Notes: generated by a model from the sequence alone, not told the origin. A DNA stretch of 64,000 bases from Theropithecus gelada (GCF_003255815.1 NC_037668.1:70822940-70886939); one strand, 5' to 3'. Numbered from the stretch's first letter, positions 21,000 to 32,489 are shown. A program made the numbers and translations.

Positions 21000-22870
21000 T
21001 CTTAGGGGATGAGGAATGGGGAGTGACCCAAGGGAAATTGGCAATTCTATTGTTCTCTGGCCTCACCATATCTTTTTTTCAGAGCTTTTCAGGTATTTAA
21101 TGCAAAGTCAAGATTGGAAACCACTGGTCAGATAGTTAATAACTGCCATGCAACAAGTTCTGAGTGACTTGACTTTCTTCTCCACAATGAAATGCTCTGA
21201 TGGACAAAGAAATTCATCTGGGAGTCTGAAACAAGGGGCTGTGGGATTTCCTATGTCCCTGCTTCAAAGGGGAGCAGCCAGGAACTGTGACACAGTGTAC
21301 TCCCTTCCACTAGCCCTAAGTTTTTTTGAGTGGGTAAGAACCCTTTTAGTCCAGTCTTTGTGCAAGTGGGACAGCCAAAGCTCCCAGAAAGAAAGGGATC
21401 TTCAGGAACCCCTGCTGAGGAAATGCGGAAGACCCAGCTGGCTCCAAGGGCAGGCCCTTCTCAGTGCTAACAAAGCCTTCTGCAGGGGTGACTCCTCAGG
21501 AAAGAGGAGGGGGTACACATGCCCAAGGGAGAGACTCCTCAAACTTCATCCCCTCACTCCATCCCCTAGACTTACCTCAGCCTCCCTAATCCATTCTCAA
21601 TCCTTGAAAATTTTCCTATCTCTTTGAGCTATTGCCATTTCTGTCTCAGTCCCCATGTCCTTCCCCTTGAATGGACCGAACCCCTATTTATTCTCCAGAC
21701 CCACTTTCAATCACTCGCCCCATCCCTGGCCTTCAATTGAGCTCCTATCCTTTATCTCAGTCCCCACCCTCCTTCCCCTTGCAAGGCCCTCCTTGCAACC
21801 TCCTCCTAAGACCCACCTCAGACCCTTTGGCCATTCTCACCCCCAATCTAGTTCCTCTCCTATTTCAACGTCCAACACCTCCTTCCTTGGGCTCCTCTCT
21901 CTCAAGCCTAGAGACCCCACTTACCACTCATCTTGAACTTGGCCCTGCAGCTTATGCCATGCTAGGCAGCTCTCCCTCTCTCTATGAGGAGCCAGCTCCA
22001 GCCCCGCAGTAGTTGGCCTCTGTCCCACTACCTGCCCTCAGCCCTATTGGCTGGATCAAGCAGGGAAGCATTGCCCTCAAGTCCCGGCCTCTCAAGCGAG
22101 ATTATTACAGTGACTCATTCCATCCTCAGCCTCATCTTCTGTATCTTCACTTCTTCCTGACTGTCTCCCCAACTAGGGAAAGCCACTCCTCCCAGCTCAG
22201 ACCTTACGCTTGGTGCTAATGGGGAGCAGGGTTATGGGAGCCAGGTAGGCCATCCCAAACCTGCTGGGATCACCCCCAAGGAAGGGGTGAGTGTTGGGAC
22301 TGAGCATTGAGGCTCGTTTGGACATCCAGTGTCTGGGCTGTCAGCATAGGCCGAAGCTCCTGGCTGATGCCCCCAGCAAATGTTGCTGCTGCCACTGCTG
22401 TCCCACTGTGGAGTCTTCCGCTCCTCTGGGAGTCTGTTCAGGCTGGAGATTCTGGCCTGGGGCTCCATGAGAGAACTGTGTCCCCCTATCCCTCTCAGGG
22501 GCTCACTGGACAGGCAGGGTAGAGGTCTCTTGCCTGGCCCATTTGCCATAAAGAGTGTTTTTTCCCTGTCTTCTGGCTCCCCTGGGGATTCCTAAGGCTC
22601 AAGCAGATGTCTTTGGCACTGAAATTTCTTCCCCAGAAGTGCGGGGCCAGCTGGCTATGATGCCAAGGCTAGCTCTTTACCATCTGTGTGCAGCGGATGG
22701 CCAGAGAAGTGGGCAGAAAGCATGCACAGCATGGGGCAGGAGAGGGGCAGGAGAAGGCCAGGAGTGGGCCAGTGGTGGCACTCAGCAGCTGGGGCTCAAA
22801 ATGGCATAGAGGAGAGGGCACTAACAATGGAATCCAACAGAAGTGGAATTGAATATTGCTGTATTCTGTC
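21000..22870. other. Unique DNA upstream of the oxidase gene
   Basis: C-rich unique sequence with several chance open frames (21148-21627, 21671-22012, 22232-22549). No domain, splice pattern or repeat recognised. It could contain the missing oxidase first exon or promoter, but I cannot point to it. Confidence 0.45.
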
Positions 22871-22879
22871 CTAGCCATG

Positions 22880-23025
22880 TGGGTTATACCTCTCTGAGCC
22901 TGGGTTTCCTTATCTGTAACATGGGAGCAATCATACCATCTTCATAGGGTGTTTCAAGGATTAACTGAGATACTGTATGGGAAGAGCCTGGCATAGCACC
23001 TTACGCTTGGTAATTATACAAGCTC
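22880..23025. repeat. MIR/L2 fragment
   Basis: 'ctctctgagcctgggtttcc' followed by 'ttatctgtaacatgggagca' is a characteristic MIR core. Confidence 0.75.
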
Positions 23026-23363
23026 GTTTACTTCTTCCTTTTGGAGCTCAGGTTTGGGTGGAGAGGAGACCACACACAACTGTCATATCTTGAAAACGGA
23101 GGTAATTTCTCCACCACAAGGTGCCTGGGAGGACCGGGTAAAAGAACACATAGAGAGTTATTGTGCGAACTACTGAGCTTTAGACGCAGGCCATGGACTC
23201 GGTCTTTCTGTCTCTCTCTCTTTGCTGTTTATTGCAGTTTACAGTAAGTTTGAAATTGTGAGGTGTGAGTCCTCCAACTTTGTTCTTCTTTTTCAAGATT
23301 GTTTTACCTATTCTGGGTCCCTTGCAGTTCAATATGAATTTTAAGATCAGCTTGTCAATTTCT

Positions 23364-23604
23364 TTTCTTTTCTTTTTTCTTTTTTTTGAGACAGGGTCTC
23401 GCTCTGTCACTCAGGCTGGAATGCAGTGCCACTGTCATGGCTTGCTGCAGCTTCAACCTCCTGGGCTCAAAGAATCCTCCCGCCTCAGCCTCCTGAGTAG
23501 CTGGGACTATAGGTACATACCACCATGTCCAGGCAATTTTTAAATTTTTTGTGGAGACAGGGTCTCACTATGTTGCCTATGCTGGTCTTTACTTCCTGGC
23601 CTCA
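23364..23604 (-). mobile_element. Alu, 5'-truncated, with 16-bp target-site duplication
   Basis: Antisense Alu lacking its 5' head, between identical cagcttgtcaatttct copies at 23348-23363 and 23605-23620. Confidence 0.92.
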
Positions 23605-23700
23605 CAGCTTGTCAATTTCTATAAAACTGTCATCTACGATTATGGTAAGGATGATGATGAATCTGTAGTTCAACATAAGGAGTACGGATGTCTTAACAAC

Positions 23701-24005
23701 TTTTATTTGTTTGTTTGTTTTTTGAGACGGAGTTTCACTCTTGTTGCCTAGGCTGGGGTGCAATGGTACGATCTCGGTTCACTGCAACTTCTGCCTCCTG
23801 GGTTCAAGTGATTCTCCTGCCTTAGCCTCCCGAGTAGCTGGCATTACAGGTGCCCACCAGCATGCCTGGCTAATTTTTGTATTTGGAATAGAGATGGGGT
23901 TTCAACATGTTGGCCAGCCTGGTCTCGAACTTCTGACCTCAAGTGATCCACCCACTTCGGCCTCCCAAAGTGTTGGGATTACAGGCGTGAGCCACCATGC
24001 CCAGC
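23701..24005 (-). mobile_element. AluS with target-site duplication
   Basis: Full antisense Alu, flanked by cttaacaac at 23692-23700 and 24006-24014. Confidence 0.93.
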
Positions 24006-24073
24006 CTTAACAACATTAAGTCTTCTGATCCATGAACTATCATGAGCCACCAAATTACCATGTGGTCTGAGTG

Positions 24074-24640
24074 CTTATTGGAAACTAGGTGTTGTTTGAC
24101 TTACCAAGTCATAAAACTGGCACACACTCCATCATCAAATGGAAGTGGTATGTACAAAATTGGGCTCTCGTAGTCCCTGAAAACACAAGAAGTTTGCATG
24201 GGGAAGTGGCCCAGATGCCCTACTCTTGCTACGTTACCCTCCATTGTCTGTACCTATTGTCTTCTGGGGTGTTCTCCAACATGAGGAATTGATAAAGAAG
24301 AGAAAACCCAGGCCTGGTTAGGCATGATGTGTGGGCACCACCTGAGGGTGGACAGCTGCAGTACTAAAGCCCCTTTCTGGGACATCCCTGAAGGATAGTG
24401 GTGAAGAGGAATCCTCCTCAGAGGCAGAACATCAATAAACATTAGTTGTTTATTTTGTCTGGAAGGAGAAATGAACCAAGATAAAAGTCTATATTGACTA
24501 ATGGACTGGGGCCAATGGTTTAGCTAGATGGTCAGGGACTTGGAAGGGACATGATTAGAAAAGTGGTGAGAATGAGTGCAGGGAAGAAAGGTGTATGGAT
24601 AGTCCTTAAGTCCTTAATACACAAGAAACCAGTTTGACCT
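24074..24640 (+). mobile_element. ERVL pol fragment (RNase H region)
   Basis: Nucleotide text follows the provirus at about 42480-43030 in the same order: 'catcatcaaatggaagtggt', 'ggggaagtggcccagatgcc', 'gggacatccctgaaggatag', 'caatggtttagctagatggt'. It corresponds to the connection/RNase H part of ERVL pol, heavily mutated, with no coding capacity. Confidence 0.85.
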
Positions 24641-24717
24641 AAAAAAAAATAATAATAAAATAAAATAAAAGGAAGACATTTGCATTCTGATATATTTGAT
24701 TTTGTAAAGACAAATTG

Positions 24718-25015
24718 TGACCGGAAGTGACGGCTCATGCCTGTAATCCCAGCACTTTGGGAGGCCAAGGGGGATGGATCACCTGAAGTCAGGAGTTCGA
24801 GACCAACCTGGCCAACATGGTGAAACCTCGTCTGAATAAAAACACAAGAATTAGTCAGGAGTGGTGGTGGGTGCCTGTAATCCCAGCTATTCAGGAGGCT
24901 GAAGCAGGAGAATTGCTTGAACCAGGGAGGCAGAGGTTGCAGTGAGCCGAGATTGCACCACTGCATTCCAGCCTGGGTGACAGAGTAAGACTCCATCTCA
25001 AAAAAAAAAAAAAAA
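24718..25015 (+). mobile_element. AluS
   Basis: Complete Alu with A-tail, inserted at the right edge of the ERVL pol fragment. Possible short duplication aattgtg on both sides. Confidence 0.9.
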
Positions 25016-25019
25016 GAAT

Positions 25020-25540
25020 AATTGTGTCAAGATTAATAGGTGGCAGTCATTAAGTCAAATATGAGGTTGCAAAAACTGGCAGAGTGGTATCCTTCCAAGA
25101 AAGATGTGGTCCATTCATCTTGGAACTGCCATTCACAAACCAAGCAACTCTTGTCAATAAGTCAAGAGCTGTTTATAGGGAACTGTAGAATCCAGCAGTC
25201 CTAGGCAAAAAGAGGCTTCTTGCTACTAAGTGTCTCCTCCTTGCATTCCTCAGGTATCATGATCCTGCATTAACCATTTCCGTTTTATGATGGAACTCTT
25301 CCAGGCATTGCCATCCTCCTTGGGGTATTTCTCTGACATCACCCCAGGCATTGTGGGTATTTCAGGTTTCAGAATTATTTTGTGCCTTTTGTTCATATGA
25401 GTAGCTTCAGTCAATGTCCCATAGTGAAGTGGTAAATGCCCCTCAAGTGGAAATTCTCTAGTCCAAAGTCCCAGTAGTTGCCACTGGGAGGCATTTACAG
25501 GCTTTTGCCATAAGCCCCAATCTACATTCTGCATAGAACT
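25020..25540 (-). mobile_element. ERVL-like RNase H relic (antisense)
   Basis: The minus-strand open frame 25250-25534 shows the spacing of the ERVL connection/RNase H region: PEIPTMPGVMSEKYP followed by SSIIKRKWLMQDHDT, comparable in layout with the provirus segment near 42470-42580. It lies head to head with the plus-strand fragment at 24074. Highly diverged, so assignment is tentative. Confidence 0.5.
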
Positions 25541-26024
25541 ATCAAACAGAGAATTAGTCTATATCACCACTCCAGCTTCTATTCTATGCTGTGTGGGCTT
25601 GGGCAATCTTACTGGTTCTCACTGAAAATGTCCAGTTAATATTGCTTGAAAGATTTACATGTCTTCTGTTTTACAATACTAGGTCGGGAAAGGTAGGGTT
25701 TGTTTTCTTTCTCAGTGGTATATAAAATGATGCATCCTAAAATTGATCATGTCTTAGATCTAACAATACATAATAGAGCACTTAGAATTGTGTCAGGTAC
25801 ATAGTAAGTACTAAAAAATTAGCTATTATTATTACTGAATCATTTTCATTCTTTTTCTGGAGGGGGGGAAGAGAACTCCCATTTTTGTGTCAGTGAAGTG
25901 TAAGCATTTCTACTGCAATGTCACATCCTGAAAATTCTCACATTGTACAAAATCAGGTACTGAAGATAGCAATGTGTGGGAAAAATAGGTTCGGAGAAAA
26001 CCTCTCAAAACTGTTGCACCATCA
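25541..26024. other. Unassigned AT-rich DNA
   Basis: No gene or repeat that I can name. Confidence 0.4.
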
Positions 26025-26325
26025 CCTGGCGCGGTGGCTCACGCCTGTAATCCCAGTACTTTGGGAGGCTGAGGTGGGCAAATCACCTGAGGTCAGGAGT
26101 TCGAGACTAGCCTGACCAACATAGTGAAACCCCATCTGTACTAAAAATACAGAAATTAGCCAGGCATGATGGAGGGCGCCTGTAATCCCAGCTACTCAGG
26201 AGGCTGAGGCAGGAGAATCGCTTGAACCTGAGAGGCGGAGGTTGCGGTCAGCCGAGACCATGCCACTGCACTCCAGCCTGGGAGACAGAGCAAGACTCCG
26301 TCTCAAAAAACAAACAAACAAACAA
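26025..26325 (+). mobile_element. AluS
   Basis: Full Alu ('ggcgcggtggctcacgcctg' to 'caagactccgtctc') with a CAAA-type tail. Confidence 0.92.
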
Positions 26326-26849
26326 AACTGTTGCAGCTTTGTAATCACAGCAATAACAAATGCAAGAATGATCCTAATGAAAAAATGTAAATACTTAAGA
26401 CTTGTTAAACTTCTGGTGAATAAAGAAATGACTGAATTTAGGACTTCAGTTTATTAAAAAGGTGAAGGTAGCTTGATGAAGAGGATGTAAAGAAGGGATG
26501 TAGGTGCTGACTTATGGAGATAAAGGCAAAACGTGCAAATACTAGGGGAAACTTCACATCAGTTACTTTCAAGACAGAGCTGTGGCCAAAAGGAAGAATG
26601 TGGAGTGAGTGAGTATGATGTACCTGGTGTGTCGTATACAATTACTCCTTAGCTTGCTGCATTTAGTCATGTTAGTGCTTCAATTCAGATGCTGTTTGTT
26701 GGTGGTACAAAGCATTAACATTCTGGAAAAATAATGTATGAACCGTGTAACTTCTGCATAACTATGGCTTAGTTTTCCTGTATGTTAGTTAGATGGAGCC
26801 AATTTAATTTACAGACACATGTTTGAGAGCAGAACAGACTGAACTTTAC

Positions 26850-26970
26850 ATTGTCCCCTAGTAACCTTGCCAGGAGGTGCTATTTACATTTTACAGATAA
26901 GAAAATGGATTCAGGATCAGACACTTGCTCTGCGTCACAGGATTGGTGAGTGATGATGATGATAGGAATC
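26850..26970. repeat. MIR fragment
   Basis: 'tttacattttacagataaga' followed by 'actlike' spacing and 'tctgcgtcacaggattggtg' fits MIR. Confidence 0.6.
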
Positions 26971-27007
26971 AAATCCAGGTCTTCCTAGTTCCAGACCTAT
27001 GCTTCTT

Positions 27008-27243
27008 TTTTTTTTTTTTTTTTTTTTTTTTGAGGCCGAGTCTCGCTCTGTCACCCAGGCTGGAGTGCAGTGGCCGGATCTCAGCTCACTGCAAGCTCCG
27101 CCTCCCGGGTTCCCGCCGTTCTCCTGCCTCAGCCTCCCGAGTAGCTGGGACTACAGGCGCCCGCCACCTCGCCCGGCTAGTTTTTTTTTTTTTTTTTTTG
27201 TATTTTTTAGTAGAGACGAGGTTTCATTGTGTTAGCCAGGATG
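27008..27243 (-). mobile_element. Young AluY, 5'-truncated, Old World monkey type
   Basis: Antisense AluY with the bases 'gtggccggatctcagctcac' and 'cacctcgcccggctagtttt', flanked by a 16-bp duplication cagacctatgcttctt at 26992-27007 and 27244-27259. Low divergence and a long poly-T indicate recent insertion. It also has a second expanded T-run near 27181-27199. Confidence 0.95.
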
Positions 27244-27259
27244 CAGACCTATGCTTCTT

Positions 27260-27849
27260 ACATGTACACCGCAAAGCCTGCTTTCTACCAAATTTCCCTG
27301 ATTACTTCTCCTGTGATTATTGCAAGAATAATCATACATTTTCTGATGAACTGTTAGCCTTGGCTTCATCAGGCTGATGTTTTGGAATCTGGCAGGTTAG
27401 CAGAAGCAAAAGATAGTTGATTTTTGCTTTCAGTGTTTTCTCAAGTTGTTTGTTAAGGTTGGCTCTCAAATTTCTACGTTTCTTTGGTAACTGAATTTCC
27501 TCGTGTTGTAAGGTTTGTGAGTTCAGAGTGAGTAAAATATTGCCTTTTCTTTGCTTATTTACCTTATCATAGAATTTTCAAAGTTTATCTTGCTCATTTA
27601 GGGCCTTTGTATGATATTAAGAGATAATTGCTTTAATCAGATATTTAATTGATATTATCTGATTAAAGGAGAGTAATTTTTGAATCCAGAGCCTTTTGAC
27701 CTTATAAGAAAGATTTTTTTTTTTTTTCCTCTAAGACTTCTTGTATCCTTCTTGTGTTAGAAGTGGGGAAAAAAGAGTTAAAATTATTACAGAGCATGAA
27801 AAAAATTTCAGGATTAGGTTCCCCAGAATTTAGAAAAGTTTCTTCATGT
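27260..27849. other. Unassigned intergenic DNA
   Basis: No gene seen. A short inverted repeat-like text near 27620-27670 ('gcttttaatc'-like and 'gattaaag') is too weak to name. Confidence 0.4.
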
Positions 27850-27982
27850 TTTTTTTTTTCTTTTTCGAGATGGGGATCTTGCTATGTTGCCCAGGCTGGT
27901 CTCCAACTTCTGGCCTCAAGCCATCCTCCCATCTCAGCCTCCTGAGTAACTGAGATCATAGACAGAACCACTAAACCCAGCC
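27850..27982 (-). mobile_element. FLAM/Alu monomer
   Basis: One Alu arm in antisense with poly-T start, flanked by a degenerate direct repeat (agaaaagtttctt and agaaagtttcttt). Old. Confidence 0.8.
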
Positions 27983-28555
27983 AGAAAGTTTCTTTGTGAC
28001 TTTTTCTCTTTTCCTTTTTGGGAAACATTTCTGCTTCTCCTCATCAGGAAGTATTTGCTTGTGTATACAGTAGTTATGTACATGGGTAGTAGGTTGTGTT
28101 TAACAAATGTTTACTGTTTGAAACCATAGACCGTAATGACCTCAGTGCACACAGGAATAAGACCCCAACAGCCTAATGCAGATGATGGATGACGCTGGTC
28201 AGGCGTCGGCCACAGGGAGAGCTGCCAACTGAAGTGGACCAAGGCTTTGCTCAGTCCTGAGCTGATTGGTTTCAGGCAGTAAAGCAGACCCAATGCTGCC
28301 AGGTCTTCCCAGTTTTCAAGAGAGGGTAGAAATCACAGTATTTTTCTTTGTGAAATCTGATATTTAAATGGTGACAATTAATTACATTTTTTTCCCCTAA
28401 CAATGCTGAGCAGGTTGGTGGAAGCAGCTCAAGCCCTGCCAGTTGTTGCAACCTCATGTCTGACTTAATGACTGTTGTCTGCCAATCTGGACACAATTTT
28501 TCTTTACAGAGCCAATATATCAAAATGTAAATGTCTTTGTTTTTTTTGTAGTCAG
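27983..28555. other. Unassigned intergenic DNA
   Basis: No gene recognised. Minus-strand open frames at 28111-28293 and 28272-28523 show no domain. Confidence 0.4.
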
Positions 28556-28559
28556 ACTG

Positions 28560-28857
28560 TTTACTTGTATATTAAAATTTTCTAGAGCTTTTGACTTTGA
28601 AAAATGTCAAACCAATGAAAAAGTTGAATGAATAATACAGGGGACACTGCATATCCCACGCCCTTCACCTGGGCATGGCAAATTAGATTTACCAACTCTT
28701 AATATTTTGCCAAGTTTATTTCGTTGCTCCTATTTTGTTGGACCAATTTAAAGTAAGTTGCAAAAGTCATAGTATTTTACACCTAAATTTTCTGTCATGT
28801 TATTTCCCAAGAACAAGAATATTCATCTACATAATGATAATGCTGTTATCATATCTA
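28560..28857 (-). mobile_element. Old L1 (L1ME-like) fragment
   Basis: 'ggggacactgcatatcccac' and 'ttagatttaccaactcttaa' follow the same ancient L1 3' pattern as 33760-33860. Confidence 0.5.
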
Positions 28858-29154
28858 ATTTTTTTTTTTTTTGAGATGGAGTCTCGCTCTGTCGCCCAGG
28901 CTGGAGTGCAATGGCATGATCTTGGCTCGCTGCAACCTCTGCCTCCTGGGTTCAAATAATTCTCCTGCCTCAACCTTCCGAGTAACTGGGATTACAGGTG
29001 CCTGCCACCCTACACAGTTAATTTTTGTATTTTTAGCAGAGACGGGGTTTCACCATCTTGGCCAGGCTGGTCATGAACTTCTGATCTCAGGTGATCTGCC
29101 TGCCTCAACCTCCCAAAGTGCTGGGATTACAGGCATGAGCCACTGCGTCCGGCC
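28858..29154 (-). mobile_element. AluS (antisense)
   Basis: Complete antisense Alu ending 'gagccactgcgtccggccct'. Confidence 0.92.
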
Positions 29155-29398
29155 CTGTGTGTGTTTTTAAAAGGCCTTTATGATAGTTTTCTATAATTTT
29201 GTTTAATTGACAATTAAACCGACTTTAATTTCCCTCTGGCATGCCAGACTTTTTCTCTCTGTACTTTGAGATGTAAATTTTGCTACCTGATTTTTCACCT
29301 AAGAGTTGTTTTCTTTAATATGCAAATTTAGGATTATTTAGCTGGCAACTGTCTAGGGTAATGAAACAGTTTATCGAGAGTTTCAAAGTCTAAGATAC

Positions 29399-29839
29399 TG
29401 TTAACCCAAAATAACTGAGACAGATCTCAGTCAATTTAGAAAGTTTATTTCGCCAAGGTTAAGGAGGCTCCCATGACCCAGCCTCAGGAGGTCCTGATGA
29501 CATATGCCCAAGGTGATTGGGATGCAGCTTGCTTTTGATACATTTTGGGGAGACAGGAAACATCAATCAATATATGTAAGATGTACATTGGCTTGGTCCA
29601 GAAAGGCAGGACAAATTGAAGTCGAGAAGGGGCTTCTAGGCCATAGGTAGATAAGAGGCAAATTCATTTGCGTTTCTGATTAGCTTTTGCAAAAGAAGCA
29701 ATCGGATGTGCATTTATTTCAATGAGCACAGGGATGACTTTGAATAGAACAGGAGGCAGATTTGCCCTAAGCAGTTCCTAGCTTGACTTTTCCCTTTAGC
29801 CTAGTGATTTTGGGGTCTCAAGATTTATTTTCTTTCACA
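29399..29839 (-). mobile_element. Class I ERV LTR (antisense)
   Basis: Sense (minus-strand) LTR runs from TGTGAAAGAAAATAAATC at 29839 to ...GGGTTAACA at 29399, with the TG...CA ends of an LTR. A purine-rich tract (sense aaagaaaaagggagaa) lies immediately outside the TG end, as a polypurine tract does in front of a 3' LTR. About 441 bp. Family not named with certainty. Confidence 0.8.
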
Positions 29840-30568
29840 TTTCTCCCTTTTTCTTTTTAAAATCTTTTGGAGAAAGCATCTTAGAAGAAAATAAGTCTTT
29901 GGTCTCAGGTTTCATCTGATCACTTATAGCTAGGACAGTTTATTCATAGATAGGTGTGTCCCATGTTATCAGGAAAGCTTATTTTCAGCAGGTTGTGAAG
30001 TCTCACATCCTATGAAGAGAAAATAGAGAAAAGAAGGGGAAAAACAGCAACAAACAAACAAATAAAAAGAACAATTCTGGAAAATCAATATAGGCCATGT
30101 TACCCTGAAGCCCACACATCAGTAGGCAGGTATGAAAATGGCTTGTGTATGTAAATAGGTTGTGGTTATTTTCTTTGAAGTTTAAGTTGTCTGGCATCAG
30201 TTTGCAGGATTTTAAGAAAGCACAGGTTAGTTTTCAGTGATTTCAAATTAGGAAAAATGGGGGGAAAATGAAAAGAAGAAGAAAGAAATGGAAAACATTA
30301 TTTTAGAGACTTGTAGCCACCAAAAATTTTAGAATTCAGTCCAAGTTGTAGAAAATAACAAAAATTGGAAACATTAAGCAAAACTGGAATCTAATAACAG
30401 ATCTACTATAGTTTATTTTGAAGCATAATTTTCTCTCTCCATTTTCCATTTTCACTAAAGACAAGTTGTAGTACAAATTCATTTGCAAAATAAGTTTTAG
30501 TCTTATTATACTTGGCCTGAGTATTTGCATAAAGCCAGCAAGAATAATTATTTGCCAAATAGGCTCTT
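29840..30568 (-). mobile_element. Probable internal sequence of the same ERV, decayed
   Basis: Follows the polypurine tract of the LTR at 29399-29839 on the side where internal sequence is expected. A-rich, with no open retroviral frame that I can recognise. Confidence 0.35.
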
Positions 30569-30866
30569 CTTTTTTTTTTTTTTTTTTGGAGACAGAGTCT
30601 CGTTCTGTCGCCCAGGCTGGAGTGCAGTGGCACGATCTTGGCTCACTGCAAGCTCTGCCTCCCAGGTTCATGCCATTCTCCTGCCCCAGCCTCCCAAGTA
30701 GCTGGGACTATAGGCACATGCTGCCACGCCCAGCTAATTTTTTGTATTTTTAGCAGAGATGGGGTTTCACCGTGTTAGCCAGGATGGTCTCAATCTCCTG
30801 ACCTCGTGATCCGCCCGCCTCGGCCTCCCAAAGTGCTGGGATTACAGCTGTGAGCCACCACTTGGC
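30569..30866 (-). mobile_element. AluY (antisense)
   Basis: Complete antisense Alu with Y-type features ('ctcactgcaagctctgcctc', 'ctgacctcgtgatccgcccg'). Confidence 0.92.
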
Positions 30867-30949
30867 TTTGCTGGAACTTTATTTCATAAGAAATCTCAGA
30901 TTCAACTTTAATGCCTTAAGCCCAGCTTGTGCCTGCAAATATCTGTATT

Positions 30950-31540
30950 AATTGGGTGAATTCCTCACTTTGAGATCCCAAGAAAACTTGGGACTCCTGG
31001 GCCTGTCAGAAAGTGACATTCTTGCCACAGGTCAGGAAACTGTACAGGGACTGCGTAGACAAGGTATTGTTGCAGGATCCTTGGGGTGTCATTTTTCTGG
31101 CCAGAAACCTCTTTGGCTGGTGGTGCCTTTGCCCAAGTTTTGCTCAGGCTTGCTGGGGTTATTTTGCTCACTTGGCCTGGCAGGCTGTGCTCAGCTCCCG
31201 CTACTGGCCTGGGTCCCACACCTGCCAAGGGTGAGTCGGGGGTGGAATGGTGAGGGGTGTGTGAGCGAGCATGGGATCCAGCTACTGCGCAGTCAGACAT
31301 GCCAGCTGCTGCAGCAGGGTGGACAGCTCCAGGTGCTAGCATGAGTGCTGGCTCTCTGTGAGGCTGTGGACAGACCAGGTGTACCACAAACAGCTTCCAC
31401 AGCTGGCATTGGGAACACAGTGGCACCCGGAAGCTTGGAGATGCCAGGAACTGCAGAGCAGAGCCCCCAGGTCTGGGTTCCCTGAAGGGCTGCAGCTCTT
31501 CTTTCCTTCTCTTCACCTGCAATGTGGTGAGCAAGGGGCA
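30950..31540 (-). mobile_element. Sequence flanking the LTR12-like LTR, possibly ERV-derived
   Basis: GC-richer than its surroundings, with a 189-codon minus-strand open frame (30965-31534) without a recognisable domain. It continues directly from the 3' end of the LTR12-like element and may be its downstream part or internal leader. Confidence 0.4.
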
Positions 31541-32480
31541 TGTCTCAGCCCTGTTTGCGTTACAGCTCTTTTAGCCTCGCCATTCAGTGGGTCCTGAGTT
31601 CTTGTCCTGCAACCAGGAAGAATGAGGTACTCAGACAAGTGGAGGGTGAGCAAGATGAAGAGCAGCTTTATTGAACAATGGAACTGCTCACAGGAGACCT
31701 GCAGGTGGTAGTTCCTTTCCACAGCCAGGGTGCCTTGATGAGTGTTCAGCTCCTCCTAGTGGATAGGGTAGGTCCTCTCTGCTAGGCAGGTCATCCTGAC
31801 AAGTGTTCAACTATTAGCAGAGAGGGTAGCTCCTCTCTGTAGCTGGTCGTCTCATTGTCTGTACAACTCTCAGCAGAGAGGAGACCCTAGAGTGGGTAGC
31901 TCCTCTCTGCAGCTGGTTGCTCCGTTGTCTATTCACCTCTGGCTGAGCCCAGGGTTTTTATGGGCCTCAGAGGGGAGGAAGGGCATGCTGATTGGTTCAT
32001 GGACAGTCATGGGTGGGCCTGGAAAAAGCACCACAAGTTCCCACTCCATCTGTAGGACTGGCAGCCTAGCCCCCAGCCTTCAGGCCCTCCCTGGCCTGTT
32101 GGTGGGGCCTCACCAGGGATCTGCCCCCTTCCACCCAGGAGCCTGTCTGCTTCCGGCTGTCATTCATGGCACCCAGGTTGTAGGTGCCAAGGGTCACCAG
32201 TGCCAAGCTTCCTTCAGCCCCCCATTGGCTTCCTTTCTATGCTTGTTGGTGCCCAAAGTCGGAGGGGCTGAGGCGGCAGGGAGCTGGTGTGTCAGCCCTG
32301 CCCCAAGCATGTGCACACCCAGCTGGGCTGTGACAGTGCTGGGGTTCAGCCCCAACTTTGCTCCAAGACCAGAGTGGAGGCCGACAGCAGGGAGAAGCCA
32401 GGCAGTGGGAGCAGACGCTTCTGAATCTGTAAAAGCTGGGGGGGTCTTTCCAGGCCCCCAAGAGAGCAGCGATACCTGGG
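31541..32480 (-). mobile_element. LTR12/HERV9-like LTR (antisense)
   Basis: In sense (minus strand) it has a CCAAT box (near 31998-32002), a TATA-like ATAAAA (about 31956-31961), several tandem ~45-base units built on 'agagaggagctaccc' and 'tctcctctctgctgagagtt' (31760-31900), and the polyadenylation signal AATAAA (31666-31671) followed by a downstream GT/CT-rich part. This organisation is typical of HERV9 LTR12. The exact ends were not fixed. Confidence 0.75.
31950..32005 (-). promoter_or_regulatory. Candidate LTR promoter (CCAAT and TATA-like)
   Basis: Sense order: ccaatcagc, about 35 bases, then cccataaaaaccctggg. LTR12-class promoters are known to be used by host genes. No downstream host exon is visible here. 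Confidence 0.5.
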
Positions 32481-32489
32481 TCTCAGCGT

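Larger units (their letters stand above)
23215..24050 (-). mobile_element. L1 antisense fragment split by two Alus
   Basis: L1 text reads through at 23229-23347 ('tcctccaactttgttcttct'), 23605-23700 and 24006-24050 ('aacaacattaagtcttctga'). Two Alus with target-site duplications interrupt it. Confidence 0.7.

Noticed and set aside
20313..21044. 243-codon Thr/Ser/His-rich minus-strand open frame
   Set aside because: It coincides with the degenerate GT tract and shows no domain. Its lower end reads into an oxidase intron.
22232..22809. Overlapping frames of 71-105 codons near the oxidase upstream region, considered as its first exon or a neighbouring gene
   Set aside because: No signal peptide, no consistent splice sites and no recognised homology.
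30965..31534. 189-codon minus-strand open frame
   Set aside because: GC-rich sequence next to an LTR. No domain and no matching second exon or start context.
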